Shown here piece after piece: positions 33,969 through 42,435 of a DNA stretch of 64,000 nucleotides. Source of the stretch: an uncultured Oscillospiraceae bacterium (GTDB lineage: Bacteria > Bacillota > Clostridia > Oscillospirales > Oscillospiraceae). The position numbers and the translations under genes are program-made. Location of the stretch: assembly GCA_934591705.1 (NCBI GenBank), contig CAKTPM010000004.1, forward strand, positions 35,065 to 99,064. The letters run 5' to 3'. The notes under the pieces were generated by a model. It worked only from the letters and a program-made list of their open reading frames with translations, was not told the origin of the DNA and searched no databases. Position 1 is the stretch's first letter, and each line of letters starts with the position of its first letter.

Positions 33969-35429
33969 TTATCGCAGGTGCCCCAGGACATAGTCCTCCA
34001 GGGCGTTTTTTTCGATGACATCCCGGTGGCGCACGGCGGCGGTCTGCAGGCCCGCCAGGCCGGGGGGCACCGGCACGCCGCTTACGGCGTGGAGGCGCTC
34101 CATCACGGCGAACTCGTCCGATGCCGGGGTCTCCCCCAGGGCCCGGAGCACTGCGGCGGGGAACTTGTAGGGGGAGGCGGTGGAGAGCACCACCACCGGG
34201 GCCCCGGAGCCGCTTTGGGCCATGTAGTCCTCGCTGACGGCCCAGGCCACGGCGGTGTGGGGGTCGCAGAGATAGCCCTCCTCCCGGAACACCCGGCCGA
34301 TGGTCTCGGACACCTTCTCATCATCGGCGCAGCCGCAGGGGAACTGCAGCCGCAGGGCCTCCAGAAGGGCGGGGGTGAGCTCATAGCGGCCGTCACGGTT
34401 CAGCCGCTCCATGAGCCCCGCCACATACGCTTCATCCCGGCTCAGGAGCCACAGGAGCCGCTCTAAGTTGCTGGAGACCAGAATGTCCATGCTGGGGGAG
34501 GTGGTTTTATAGAAGGGGCGGCGGCGGTCATAGACGCCGGTGGTCAAAAAGTCCGTGAGCACCCGGTTGGCGTTGCTGGCACACACCAGCTTCCCCACGG
34601 GCAGCCCCATGCGCTTGGCAAAATAGCCCGCCAGAATGTCGCCGAAGTTGCCGGTGGGCACCACATAGTCCACAGGATCCCCCTCCCGGATGCGGCCCTG
34701 GCGGAGGAGGTCTGCATAGGCCTTGAAGTAATACATCACCTGGGGGGCCAGGCGGCCGATGTTGATGGAGTTGGCGGAGGAGAGGCGCACGCCGCCCAGG
34801 TCGCGGCCCTCACAGGCGGCAAAGACCGCCTTGACGCCGCTCTGGGCATCGTCAAAGTTGCCGCGGACGGCGCACACCGCCACATTGCTCCCGGGCTGGG
34901 TGGTCATCTGCAGCTCCTGCACGCGGGAGACGCCCCCGGCGGGGTAGAATACGATGATCCGGGTGCCGGGCACATCGTGGAAGCCCTCCAAGGCCGCCTT
35001 GCCGGTGTCCCCGGAGGTGGCGGTGAGGATGACCACATCCCCTTGCGCTCCCTCCGCGGCCTTGGCGGCGGTGATGAGGTGGGGGAGGACCGACAGCGCC
35101 ACATCCTTAAAGGCGGAGGTGGGGCCCCGGAACAGCTCCAGCACATAGCGGTCCCCCACCATTTTAAGGGGGGTCAGGTCCTCGGTCTCGAACTTGCCGC
35201 GATAGCTCCGCTCCACCAGCCCCGCCATGTCCGGGAAGTCCGGCAGAAGGGCGTGGAGGATACGGCCGGACATCTCCCGGGCGCTTTGGCAGTGCACGGT
35301 CTTTCGCCAGTCAAAGGGAAGGGCGGCGGGGTCGCAGATATAGAGGCCGCCGTCTGGGGCGATGCCCTCCAAAACCGCCGCCGTGGAGGTGGCGGTGAGC
35401 GTACGATTTCGGGTGCTTTGATATTTCAT
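33969..35429 (-). CDS. thrC: Threonine synthase
   Basis: PLP enzyme converting O-phosphohomoserine to threonine. 486 residues from the ATG at 35429 (MKYQSTRNRTLT, with TTAGGAG upstream); a longer frame crosses the promoter. PLP-Lys is in GPTSAFKDVAL, phosphate-binding segment ATSGDTGKAALEGF, and the C-terminal part includes PTGNFGDILAGYFAKRMG. This is the long, class II-like ThrC. Heads the thrC-thrH operon, divergent from lysC-asd. Confidence 0.95.
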   Translation of the reverse strand: MKYQSTRNRTLTATSTAAVLEGIAPDGGLYICDPAALPFDWRKTVHCQSAREMSGRILHALLPDFPDMAGLVERSYRGKFETEDLTPLKMVGDRYVLELFRGPTSAFKDVALSVLPHLITAAKAAEGAQGDVVILTATSGDTGKAALEGFHDVPGTRIIVFYPAGGVSRVQELQMTTQPGSNVAVCAVRGNFDDAQSGVKAVFAACEGRDLGGVRLSSANSINIGRLAPQVMYYFKAYADLLRQGRIREGDPVDYVVPTGNFGDILAGYFAKRMGLPVGKLVCASNANRVLTDFLTTGVYDRRRPFYKTTSPSMDILVSSNLERLLWLLSRDEAYVAGLMERLNRDGRYELTPALLEALRLQFPCGCADDEKVSETIGRVFREEGYLCDPHTAVAWAVSEDYMAQSGSGAPVVVLSTASPYKFPAAVLRALGETPASDEFAVMERLHAVSGVPVPPGLAGLQTAAVRHRDVIEKNALEDYVLGHLR

Positions 35430-35451
35430 ACAATCGGCTCCTAACTTTTTC

Positions 35452-35499
35452 TTGCAATTTGCATAGTGGTATGATACACTGTCCCCAACGAAAAAGCAA
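35452..35499. promoter_or_regulatory. Overlapping opposed promoters of lysC-asd and thrC-thrH
   Basis: For lysC (+): TTGCAA (35452-35457), 17 bases, TACACT (35475-35480). For thrC (-): TTGCTT (35494-35499), 17 bases, TATCAT (35471-35476). The two -10 boxes share bases 35475-35476, so RNA polymerase cannot occupy both at once. Confidence 0.72.
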
Positions 35500-35611
35500 G
35501 TGTTTTTATCTCGTGGACAAAAAAGAATTTTTTGTCGCCAAAAGAAACAAATACTTGCCCCGGGGAGAACCGTCACTTACCCCGAAAAATCGAAGAAAGT
35601 TGAGAAAAAGC

Positions 35612-36931
35612 ATGTTGAAGGTATTGAAATTCGGCGGCACCTCCATGGCCGACGCCAAGCAGATGGCCAAGGTCCGCTCCATTATAGAGGCGGACCCGGC
35701 CCGCCGGGTGGTGGTGGTCTCCGCCGCCGGCAAGCGCTATAAGGACGACCACAAGATCACGGATCTTCTATATCTCTGCCACGCCCATGTGCAGTACGGC
35801 GTGAGCTGCGACAACATCTGGCAGATGATCGTAGAGCGCTATCTGGGTATCCGGGATGCGCTGGGCCTCACCACCGACTTAGAGCCGGAGTTTGCGGAGC
35901 TGCGCCGCCGCCTGGATGCAAAGCAGCTCTCTCAGGACGAGCTGGTGAGCCGGGGCGAGTACTTCTCCGCCCGGCTCATGGCGGATTACCTGGGCTTTGC
36001 CTTTGTGGATGCCGCCCTGTGGCTGCACTTTGACTTGGACGGCACCGTGGACAAGGAGAAGAGCTATGAGGCCCTGCGCCGGGCCGCCGGCGGCCGCCGG
36101 GTGGTGATACCCGGGTTCTACGGCGTGATGCCCGACGGCACCGTGCGCACCTTCTCCCGGGGCGGCAGCGACATCACCGGCGCCCTGGCCGCCGCGGCCC
36201 TGGATGCGGATGTCTACGAGAACTGGACGGATGTCTCCGGCTTTTTGATGGCCGACCCCAAGATCGTCAAGGATCCCCAGCCCATCGAGCGCATCACCTA
36301 TGCCGAGCTCCGGGAGCTGAGCTACATCGGCGCCCAGGTGCTCCACGAGGGCACCATCTTCCCGGTGCGGGAGAAGAACATCCCCGTGAACATCCGCAAT
36401 ACCAACCAGCCGGACCATCCCGGCACCATGATCCGGGAGGAGTTCGAGGACGCCGTCCTCTCCGATGACCGCTTCATCACCGGCATCGCCGGGCGGCGGA
36501 ACTACACGGTGATCACCGTGGCCAAGACCGGCATGTCCGGGGAGGTGGGAGCCATCCGGCGGATGCTGGAGCTGCTGGAGAAGTACCACCTGAGCGTGGA
36601 GTATATCCCTTCGGGCATCGACAGCGTGTCGCTGGTGCTGGCGGCGGACAAGGTCTCCCCCTGCCTCTATCAGCTGATGGGGGACCTGCAGAAGGTCATG
36701 CGGCCTGACAGCATCCATGTCACGGAGAACATGGCGGTGGTGGCCGCCGTGGGCCGGAAGATGGCCTTTAAGCCCGGCATCTCCGGCAAGATCTTTGCCA
36801 CCCTGGGCGAAAACCACATCAACATCCGTATGATCACCCAGGGCCCGGAGGAGCTGAACATCATCGTGGGCGTGGACGATAAGGATTTTGAAAGCGCCAT
36901 CCGGGTGCTCTATGACAGCTTTGTGAAATAA
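35612..36931 (+). CDS. lysC: Aspartate kinase
   Basis: First step of the aspartate family. 439 residues from the ATG at 35612 (MLKVLKFGGTSMADAKQM); the ribosome site is weak. KFGGTS is the kinase phosphate loop and FSRGGSDITG the substrate segment. Two ACT domains at the C-terminus (TVITVAKTGMSGEVGAIRRM and MAVVAAVGRKM) indicate feedback control by lysine and/or threonine. Followed after 18 bases by asd. A leader of about 125 bases precedes it, too short for a lysine riboswitch. Confidence 0.95.
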   Translation: MLKVLKFGGTSMADAKQMAKVRSIIEADPARRVVVVSAAGKRYKDDHKITDLLYLCHAHVQYGVSCDNIWQMIVERYLGIRDALGLTTDLEPEFAELRRRLDAKQLSQDELVSRGEYFSARLMADYLGFAFVDAALWLHFDLDGTVDKEKSYEALRRAAGGRRVVIPGFYGVMPDGTVRTFSRGGSDITGALAAAALDADVYENWTDVSGFLMADPKIVKDPQPIERITYAELRELSYIGAQVLHEGTIFPVREKNIPVNIRNTNQPDHPGTMIREEFEDAVLSDDRFITGIAGRRNYTVITVAKTGMSGEVGAIRRMLELLEKYHLSVEYIPSGIDSVSLVLAADKVSPCLYQLMGDLQKVMRPDSIHVTENMAVVAAVGRKMAFKPGISGKIFATLGENHINIRMITQGPEELNIIVGVDDKDFESAIRVLYDSFVK

Positions 36932-36949
36932 AAACAGGAGGAACAGAAT

Positions 36950-37957
36950 ATGAAAAAATGTAAGGTCGCCATTCTCGGCGCCACGGGTGCCGTGGGCCAG
37001 GAGATGATGAAGATTTTGGCGGAGCGTGATTTCCCTATTGCGGAGCTCCGCCTCTTGGCCAGCGCCAACAGCGTGGGCAGGGAATTGACCTTCCGGGGGG
37101 AGAAGCTCACCGTGGAGCTGGCCTGTGAGGAGGCCTTCCGAGGCATGGACATCGTGCTCGGCGCGGCGGAGAACGACATCGCCGAAAGGTTCGCCCCCGC
37201 CATCGTGAAGGCCGGGGCGGTGTTCGTGGATAACTCCAGCGCCTTCCGCCTGCGGGAGGAGGTGCCCCTGGTGATCCCGGAGATCAACCCCCAGGATGTG
37301 AAGAAGCACCGGGGCATCATCTCCAACCCCAACTGCACCACCATTGTGTCCCTGGTGGCCGTCAACGCCCTGAACCAGGCCAGCCCCATCGAGAGCATCG
37401 TGGCCTCCAGCTATCAGGCGGTGTCCGGCGCCGGCGCCGGCGGCCCCAAGGAGCTGATGGAGGAGGTAGAGCATCTCCGGGAGGGCAAGCCCTGTGAGCC
37501 CCGGGTGTTCCAGTATCAGATCGCCTACAATGTCATCCCCCAGATCGGCGGCGAGGCCTTCGCGGGCTACACCTCCGAGGAGATGAAGCTGCAGAACGAG
37601 GGCCGCAAGATCATGCATCTGCCGGAGCTGAAGGTCAGCTGCACCTGCGTGCGGGTGCCGGTGATCCGCAGCCACAGCGTGTCGCTGGTGGTGCGTACGA
37701 AGGAGAAGGTCTCCGTGGAGCAGGCCCGGGCCCTCATCGCCGCCGCCCCCGGCTGCCGCCTGGTGGACGACCTGGCCGCCAAGCGCTATCCCATGCCCCT
37801 GGACACCTCCGACCAGGATCTGGTGTTCGTGGGCCGTATCCGGGAGGATCTGACCTCTGACAACGGGCTGAATGTCTGGTGCTGCGGCGACCAGGTCCGC
37901 AAGGGCGCCGCCACCAACGCCGTGCAGAACGCCGAGCTGGTGCTCCGGGATCTCTGA
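36950..37957 (+). CDS. asd: Aspartate-semialdehyde dehydrogenase
   Basis: NADPH-dependent reduction of aspartyl phosphate. 335 residues. Rossmann motif ILGATGAVGQEMMKIL, catalytic Cys in NPNCTT, SYQAVSGAGAGGPKEL and substrate His in RSHSVSL. An AGGAGG site precedes the ATG. Second gene of lysC-asd; the unit ends at the terminator shared with the feo operon. Confidence 0.96.
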   Translation: MKKCKVAILGATGAVGQEMMKILAERDFPIAELRLLASANSVGRELTFRGEKLTVELACEEAFRGMDIVLGAAENDIAERFAPAIVKAGAVFVDNSSAFRLREEVPLVIPEINPQDVKKHRGIISNPNCTTIVSLVAVNALNQASPIESIVASSYQAVSGAGAGGPKELMEEVEHLREGKPCEPRVFQYQIAYNVIPQIGGEAFAGYTSEEMKLQNEGRKIMHLPELKVSCTCVRVPVIRSHSVSLVVRTKEKVSVEQARALIAAAPGCRLVDDLAAKRYPMPLDTSDQDLVFVGRIREDLTSDNGLNVWCCGDQVRKGAATNAVQNAELVLRDL

Positions 37958-37971
37958 GCCGCCTACAAGCC

Positions 37972-38008
37972 AAAAAATTCCGGCATCCCGCGGGATGCCG
38001 GAATTTTT
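37972..38008. terminator. Shared terminator between asd and the feo operon
   Basis: AAAAATTCCGGCATCCC/GGGATGCCGGAATTTTT. The stop codon of the small FeoB-associated gene (38007-38009) touches the right arm. Confidence 0.9.
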
Positions 38009-38171
38009 AATCCTCTTTTTTCCCGTCCCCTCGGTGCTCGCACCGTCGGGCGCAGCCGGTGCAGCTGCCGCAGCAGCCCCTGCCGCTTTTGCGCTGCCGG
38101 AGAATATACCGCAGGGCGAAAAAGCACCCCAGGGCGATGGCCGCCAGCAGGAGGTAGTCCCGGCCCGTCAC
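38007..38171 (-). CDS. FeoB-associated Cys-rich membrane protein
   Basis: 54 residues from a GTG at 38171 that overlaps the feoB stop (GTGA). One transmembrane helix (YLLLAAIALGCFFALRYIL) and then a basic Cys-rich tail (GCCGSCTGCARRC). Small proteins of this kind follow feoB in many Firmicutes; the role in iron uptake is not established. No separate ribosome site is seen, so translation is probably coupled to feoB. Confidence 0.85.
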   Translation of the reverse strand: MTGRDYLLLAAIALGCFFALRYILRQRKSGRGCCGSCTGCARRCEHRGDGKKED

Positions 38172-40156
38172 AGCAGGCCACCCACGGTGTAGACCAAAAG
38201 GGCCGCCAGCCACGCCACGGTGCACTGCACCAGCACCACGCCCGCCGTGGCCCAGCGGGAGCCCAGCTCCCGGCGGATGGTGGCAATGGCCGCCACGCAG
38301 GGGGTGTAGAGCAGGGTGAAGGTCAAAAAGCTCAGGGCACTGCGCACGGTGAACAGGGCCGAGATGGGGCCGGACATCAGGATCTCCAGGGTGCTGACCA
38401 CCGATTCCTTGGCGATAAAGCCGGTGATGAGGGCGGTGCAGCAGCGCCAGTCGCCGAAGCCCAGGGGGGCAAAGAGCACGGAAAGCCACCGGCCCACCAG
38501 GGCCAGGATGCTCTCGCTGCCGGATTGCACCACATTGAGCCGCAGATCGAAGCTCTGCAGGAACCAGATGATGATGGTGGCCAAAAAGATCACGCTGAAG
38601 GCCCGCTGCAGGAAGTCCTTGGCCTTTTCCCACAGCAGCAGCCCCACGCTCTTGGCCGAGGGCAGGCGGTAGTTGGGCAGCTCCATCACAAAGGGCACGG
38701 GCTTGCCCCGGAAGGCGGTGGACTTCATCACCAGGGCCGCCAGGATGCCCACCAGCATCCCCGTGACATAGAGGCAAATCATCACCAGGGCCTTATACCT
38801 GGGGAAGAAGGCGGCGGTGAAGAAGGCGTAAATGGGGATCTTGGCCGAGCAGCTCATATAGGGCGTCAGCAGAATGGTCATTTTCCGATCCCGGTCGGAG
38901 GACACGGTGCGGGTGGCCATCACGGCGGGCACCGTGCAGCCGAAGCCGATGAGCAGGGGCACGATGCTGCGTCCGGAGAGGCCGATCTTTCGCAGAAGCC
39001 GGTCCATCACAAAGGCCACCCGGGCCATGTAGCCGGTGTCCTCCAGGATGGACAGGAAGAAAAAGAGCGTGACGATGATGGGCAAAAAGGCCACCACGCT
39101 GCCCACGCCGGCAAAGATGCCGTCCACAATGAGGCCTTGCACCACAGGGTTGATGCCGTAGGCGGTGAGGCCGGCGTCCACCAGGGCGGTGAGCTTTTCG
39201 ATGCCCAGGGCCAGCAGATCCGAGAGCCGCTGGCCGATGACATCGAAGGTCATCCAGAACACAAGGAGCATCACCGCCAAAAATACCGGGATGGCGGTGA
39301 AGCGCCCGGTGAGCACCCTGTCCATCTTCACGGAGCGGGCGTGCTCATGGCTCTCGCGGCACTTCACCACCGAGGAGGCCACCACCCCCTCGATGAAGGT
39401 ATAGCGCATATCCGCCAAGCAGGCGTTGCGGTCAAGGCCGCTTTCGCTCTCCATCTGCACGATGCAGTGCTCGATGAGCTCCCGCTCGTTTTGGTCCAGT
39501 CCCAGGAGGTCGGGCAGGTCGGGGTCATCGCCCTCAATGAGCTTGGTGGCGCAAAAGCGCACCGGCAGGCCCACCTTTTCGGCGTGGTCGGCGATGAGGT
39601 GCACCACCGCGTGGACGCAGCGGTGGACCGGGGAGTCCTCGGAGCAGAAGTCATAGACCTTGGGGAGGGTCTGGCTCTGGGCCGCGGCATAAGCCTGCTG
39701 CACCAGCTCGCTGACGCCCTCCCCCTTGACGGCGGAGATGGGCACCACCGGGATGCCCAGGGCCTGGGACATCTTCTGCACATCGATGGTGCCGCCGTTG
39801 GCATAGACCTCGTCCATCATGTTCAGCGCCAGCACCATGGGCACCCGCAGAGCCAGAAGCTGCAGGGTCAAATAGAGGTTGCGCTCGATATTGGTGGCAT
39901 CCACGATGTTGATGATGCCGTCGGGCTTTTGGTTCAGGATAAAATCCCGGGTGACGATCTCCTCCTGGGTATAGGGCCGCAGGGAATAGATGCCCGGCAG
40001 GTCCACCACCGAGCAGTTTTTCAGCTCCCTGATCTCCCCGGCCTTCTGATCCACGGTGACGCCGGGGAAGTTGCCCACATGCTGGTTGGAGCCGGTGAGG
40101 GCGTTAAAGAGGGTGGTTTTTCCGCAGTTCTGGTTGCCGGCCAATGCAAAGATCAT
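38168..40156 (-). CDS. feoB: Ferrous iron transporter FeoB
   Basis: 662 residues. N-terminal G domain with G1 GNQNCGKTTLFN, G2 region GVTVD, G3 DLPG, G4 NMMDE; then a helical GDI-like spacer and the two Gate/FeoB_C membrane halves (LLIGFGCTVPAVMATRT, YMSCSAKIPIY, ITGFIAKESVVSTLEIL). Each Gate Cys is present. It overlaps feoA at its start by four bases, and the small Cys-rich partner overlaps its stop. Confidence 0.96.
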   Translation of the reverse strand: MIFALAGNQNCGKTTLFNALTGSNQHVGNFPGVTVDQKAGEIRELKNCSVVDLPGIYSLRPYTQEEIVTRDFILNQKPDGIINIVDATNIERNLYLTLQLLALRVPMVLALNMMDEVYANGGTIDVQKMSQALGIPVVPISAVKGEGVSELVQQAYAAAQSQTLPKVYDFCSEDSPVHRCVHAVVHLIADHAEKVGLPVRFCATKLIEGDDPDLPDLLGLDQNERELIEHCIVQMESESGLDRNACLADMRYTFIEGVVASSVVKCRESHEHARSVKMDRVLTGRFTAIPVFLAVMLLVFWMTFDVIGQRLSDLLALGIEKLTALVDAGLTAYGINPVVQGLIVDGIFAGVGSVVAFLPIIVTLFFFLSILEDTGYMARVAFVMDRLLRKIGLSGRSIVPLLIGFGCTVPAVMATRTVSSDRDRKMTILLTPYMSCSAKIPIYAFFTAAFFPRYKALVMICLYVTGMLVGILAALVMKSTAFRGKPVPFVMELPNYRLPSAKSVGLLLWEKAKDFLQRAFSVIFLATIIIWFLQSFDLRLNVVQSGSESILALVGRWLSVLFAPLGFGDWRCCTALITGFIAKESVVSTLEILMSGPISALFTVRSALSFLTFTLLYTPCVAAIATIRRELGSRWATAGVVLVQCTVAWLAALLVYTVGGLL

Positions 40157-40383
40157 GCCGTGGCCTCCTCGATTTGGATTTTCTCGGCGTCCTCCCGCCG
40201 AAGGGTCAGCTCATAGCCCCGGACCTGTATCTGAATGGGGTCCCCCATGGGGGCCACCTTTTGCAGGGTGATGCGGGTGTGGGGGATGAGCCCCATGTCC
40301 AGCAGGCGGCAGCGCAGGGGCCCCTCGCCGCCCACGGCGGTGATCACGGCGCTGCGGCCGGTTTTTAAGTCATTGAGTGTCAT
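40153..40383 (-). CDS. feoA: FeoA, SH3-like partner of FeoB
   Basis: 76 residues, single FeoA domain: LRCRLLDMGLIPHTRITL and GDPIQIQVRGYELTLRREDAEKI. Overlaps feoB as ATGA. I looked for a Fur box in the leader and did not see a convincing one. Confidence 0.94.
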   Translation of the reverse strand: MTLNDLKTGRSAVITAVGGEGPLRCRLLDMGLIPHTRITLQKVAPMGDPIQIQVRGYELTLRREDAEKIQIEEATA

Positions 40384-40421
40384 AGCTTGCCTCCCTGAGG
40401 ATAAGGGTTTTAATCACAGTA

Positions 40422-40450
40422 AAATTAGCACAGTTTTTGACGAAATGCAA
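40422..40450 (-). promoter_or_regulatory. Promoter of feoA-feoB
   Basis: Minus strand TTGCAT (40445-40450), 17-base spacer, TAATTT (40422-40427). Confidence 0.62.
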
Positions 40451-40523
40451 TACCCTCCGCCGACCATTTTCGAGCCGATTTTCGCCCCGGTCTCCGGCGG
40501 CTTTCACCGCCGGTCTCCGGAGG

Positions 40524-40552
40524 TTGAAAAGCCAGGGAAATCGTGGTATAAT
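40524..40552 (+). promoter_or_regulatory. Promoter of the thiN operon
   Basis: TTGAAA (40524-40529), 17-base spacer, perfect TATAAT (40547-40552). No TPP riboswitch motif lies between it and the start at 40584. Confidence 0.75.
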
Positions 40553-40583
40553 CACAGGGAATTCTGTGAAGGGAGGCGGGGCC

Positions 40584-41204
40584 ATGGCCTGCGTGCTCTT
40601 TGGCGCCGGTGACTTTTTCGGTCTGTGCCGCCCCGTCGGGGAAAAGGACCTGGTCATCGCGGCGGATGCCGGCTGGCGGCACTGCCTGGCGGCAGGGGCG
40701 GAGCCCACCCTGCTCCTGGGAGATTTTGACTCCCTGCCCCGGGTGCCGGACTTTCCCCACATCCGGCGGGTCCCCGTCCGCAAGGACGATACGGACATGA
40801 TGCTGGCCATCAAGGAGGGCCTGGCGGCGGGGGAGCGGGAGTTTTATATCTACGGCGGCATGGGCGGGGCCCGGACGGATCACACCCTGGCCAACCTGCA
40901 GGGACTTTTGTACCTGGCCCATCACGGGGCCCGGGGCTGGCTCTACGGTCGGGGGGAGCGCTATACCGCCCTCACCGGCGGCACGGTGGTGCTGCCCGCC
41001 CAGGAGGGGATCTTCTCTTTGTTCTGCATGGGGGCGGAGGTGCGGGGGCTGTCTATCGCCGGCGGGGACTACCCGCTGGAGGACGCCGTTTTAACGCCGC
41101 GTTTCCCGCTGGGCGTGAGCAATCATTTCATCGGCCGGGATGTGACCGTTTCCCTGGGGGAAGGCGATCTTGTCATCGGCATCCATGAGGGGGAGGCGCC
41201 ATGA
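40584..41204 (+). CDS. thiN: Thiamine diphosphokinase
   Basis: Makes TPP from thiamine and ATP. 206 residues from the ATG at 40584 (GGGAGG upstream). Motifs LLGDFDSLP, RKDDTDMMLAIK and GGMGGARTDHTLANL are the TPK catalytic and thiamine-binding segments. Its stop overlaps the start of a small membrane protein. The enzyme serves salvage as well as synthesis, and the downstream genes look transport-related. Confidence 0.92.
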   Translation: MACVLFGAGDFFGLCRPVGEKDLVIAADAGWRHCLAAGAEPTLLLGDFDSLPRVPDFPHIRRVPVRKDDTDMMLAIKEGLAAGEREFYIYGGMGGARTDHTLANLQGLLYLAHHGARGWLYGRGERYTALTGGTVVLPAQEGIFSLFCMGAEVRGLSIAGGDYPLEDAVLTPRFPLGVSNHFIGRDVTVSLGEGDLVIGIHEGEAP

Positions 41205-41719
41205 GAAAGCAAACGAAAGAGCTGGCCCTCAGCGGCATGATGGCGGCCTTGGGCACGGTGATCATGTGCCTGGGCGGCATCATCCCCATCGCCCTTTACG
41301 CCTGCCCCATTTTGGCCTCGGCGGTGCTGCTGCCGGTGCGGGAGGACTGCCGCCGGGCCTATGGCTGGTGCTGCTATGCCGCCATCGCGGGGCTGTCTCT
41401 CGTGCTTTGCCCCGACAAGGAGGCGGCGCTGGTCTTTGCCTTTTTGGGGTACTACCCCCTCGTTAAGCCCGGCATAGACCGTTTAAAGCGACCGGTGCTC
41501 CGCCTTCTCGCCAAGGTGGCGGTGGCGGCGGTGTCCATGGGCGCCATGTACGGTCTTGCCATCTTTGTGCTGCAGCTGGCCTCCGTGGTGGAGGAGCTCA
41601 AGACCCAGGCGGCGTGGATGCTGTGGGTCACGGTGGGCATGGGTCTTGTGGTATTCTTGGTGTATGATGTGCTGCTGGGGCGCTTTGCGATCCTGTACCG
41701 CCGGCGGCGCAAAAAATAA
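41201..41719 (+). CDS. Four- or five-TM membrane protein, resembling an ECF S component
   Basis: 172 residues. The start MRKQTKELALSGMMAALGTV and following hydrophobic segment resemble the opening of ECF-transporter substrate-binding (S) components, but I see no substrate motif. Hydrophobic stretches lie at about 10-30, 33-50, 55-90, 105-130 and 138-160, and the C-terminus is very basic (RRRRKK). Overlap with thiN and the lipoprotein downstream suggest a vitamin-uptake role. That is inference; it could equally be an unrelated small membrane protein. Confidence 0.65.
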   Translation: MRKQTKELALSGMMAALGTVIMCLGGIIPIALYACPILASAVLLPVREDCRRAYGWCCYAAIAGLSLVLCPDKEAALVFAFLGYYPLVKPGIDRLKRPVLRLLAKVAVAAVSMGAMYGLAIFVLQLASVVEELKTQAAWMLWVTVGMGLVVFLVYDVLLGRFAILYRRRRKK

Positions 41720-41731
41720 GGAGGAAGAGAT

Positions 41732-42172
41732 ATGAAAAAGCTTTTGGCACTGCTTTTGGCACTGCTGCTGGCACTGTCCCTGTGCGCCTGCGGCGAAAAG
41801 CCCGACCCGGCCCCGGCGGGGGGTGGAGAGGCCCTTACGCTGCCCGTGGAGGATGGGGCTGTCCTGGGTGAGGGGGCAAGCGCTCTTACCGTGTCCGTCA
41901 CCGGTATGGACGGCAAAACCATCACCGTCACCGTACACACCGATGAAAAGACCGTGGGCGAGGCATTGGAAAAGGCCGGCCTCATCGCCGGTGAGGAGAG
42001 CGAGTTCGGCCTCTATGTGAAAACCGTCAACGGCGAGACCGTAGACTATGATACCGACGGCGCTTTCTGGGCCTTCTATGTGGACGGCGTCATGGCCGCC
42101 ACCGGCGTGGATCAAACCGCCATTGAGCCGAATGTCACCTACGCCTTCGCGGCGGAGGCCGTCAGCGGCTGA
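41732..42172 (+). CDS. DUF4430 lipoprotein
   Basis: 146 residues. Signal peptide ending LSLCACG, where the lipobox Cys becomes the anchor, then a Pro/Gly linker and one DUF4430 (transcobalamin C-terminal-like) domain: TVGEALEKAGLIAGEE, FGLYVKTVNGETVDYD, AFWAFYVDG. DUF4430 occurs in surface proteins of Firmicutes, some beside ECF transporters. An AGGAGGAAGAG site precedes the ATG. Third gene after thiN. Confidence 0.85.
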   Translation: MKKLLALLLALLLALSLCACGEKPDPAPAGGGEALTLPVEDGAVLGEGASALTVSVTGMDGKTITVTVHTDEKTVGEALEKAGLIAGEESEFGLYVKTVNGETVDYDTDGAFWAFYVDGVMAATGVDQTAIEPNVTYAFAAEAVSG

Positions 42173-42192
42173 GAAAAGGGAAAAACGAAAAG

Positions 42193-42223
42193 CAAGGCGC
42201 GGCCCGGAGAGGGCCGCGCCTTG
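42193..42223 (+). terminator. Strong hairpin after the DUF4430 gene, weak T-run
   Basis: CAAGGCGCGGCCC-GGAGA-GGGCCGCGCCTTG. The stem is very stable, but only two T residues follow, so termination efficiency is uncertain. Confidence 0.6.
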
Positions 42224-42358
42224 GCGCCTATGGGGGGGACAGCACCCCTTGCCGCCGCATTTTCGGCGCAGATCGCGCCGTCTAAAAAAGTTTACAAAAT
42301 GTTGACGGAAAATTTTCACCAAATGCCGCTTTTTTTGCATGTGGGGCCCGGCTGCCGC

Positions 42359-42387
42359 TTGCGGCGGCCTGCCGGAGAGGGTATACT
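42359..42387 (+). promoter_or_regulatory. Promoter of the SDR gene
   Basis: TTGCGG (42359-42364), 17-base spacer, TATACT (42382-42387). Confidence 0.65.
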
Positions 42388-42435
42388 AATACATAAGAAA
42401 ACTACACAGCTATTGTGTGCTTAGGGGGCGTTTTT

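Noticed and set aside
35487..35611. Lysine riboswitch before lysC
   Set aside because: The leader is about 125 bases, shorter than that riboswitch, and I could not find its core helices.
40384..40450. Fur box in the feo leader
   Set aside because: No palindrome close to the zur operator or to a 7-1-7 Fur site is present.
40553..40583. TPP riboswitch before thiN
   Set aside because: Too little leader between promoter and start; no THI-box motif.
42415..42435. Upstream GTG start for the SDR gene
   Set aside because: The ATG at 42436 has AGGGGG at the right distance; the GTG has no ribosome site and lies close to the predicted transcript start.
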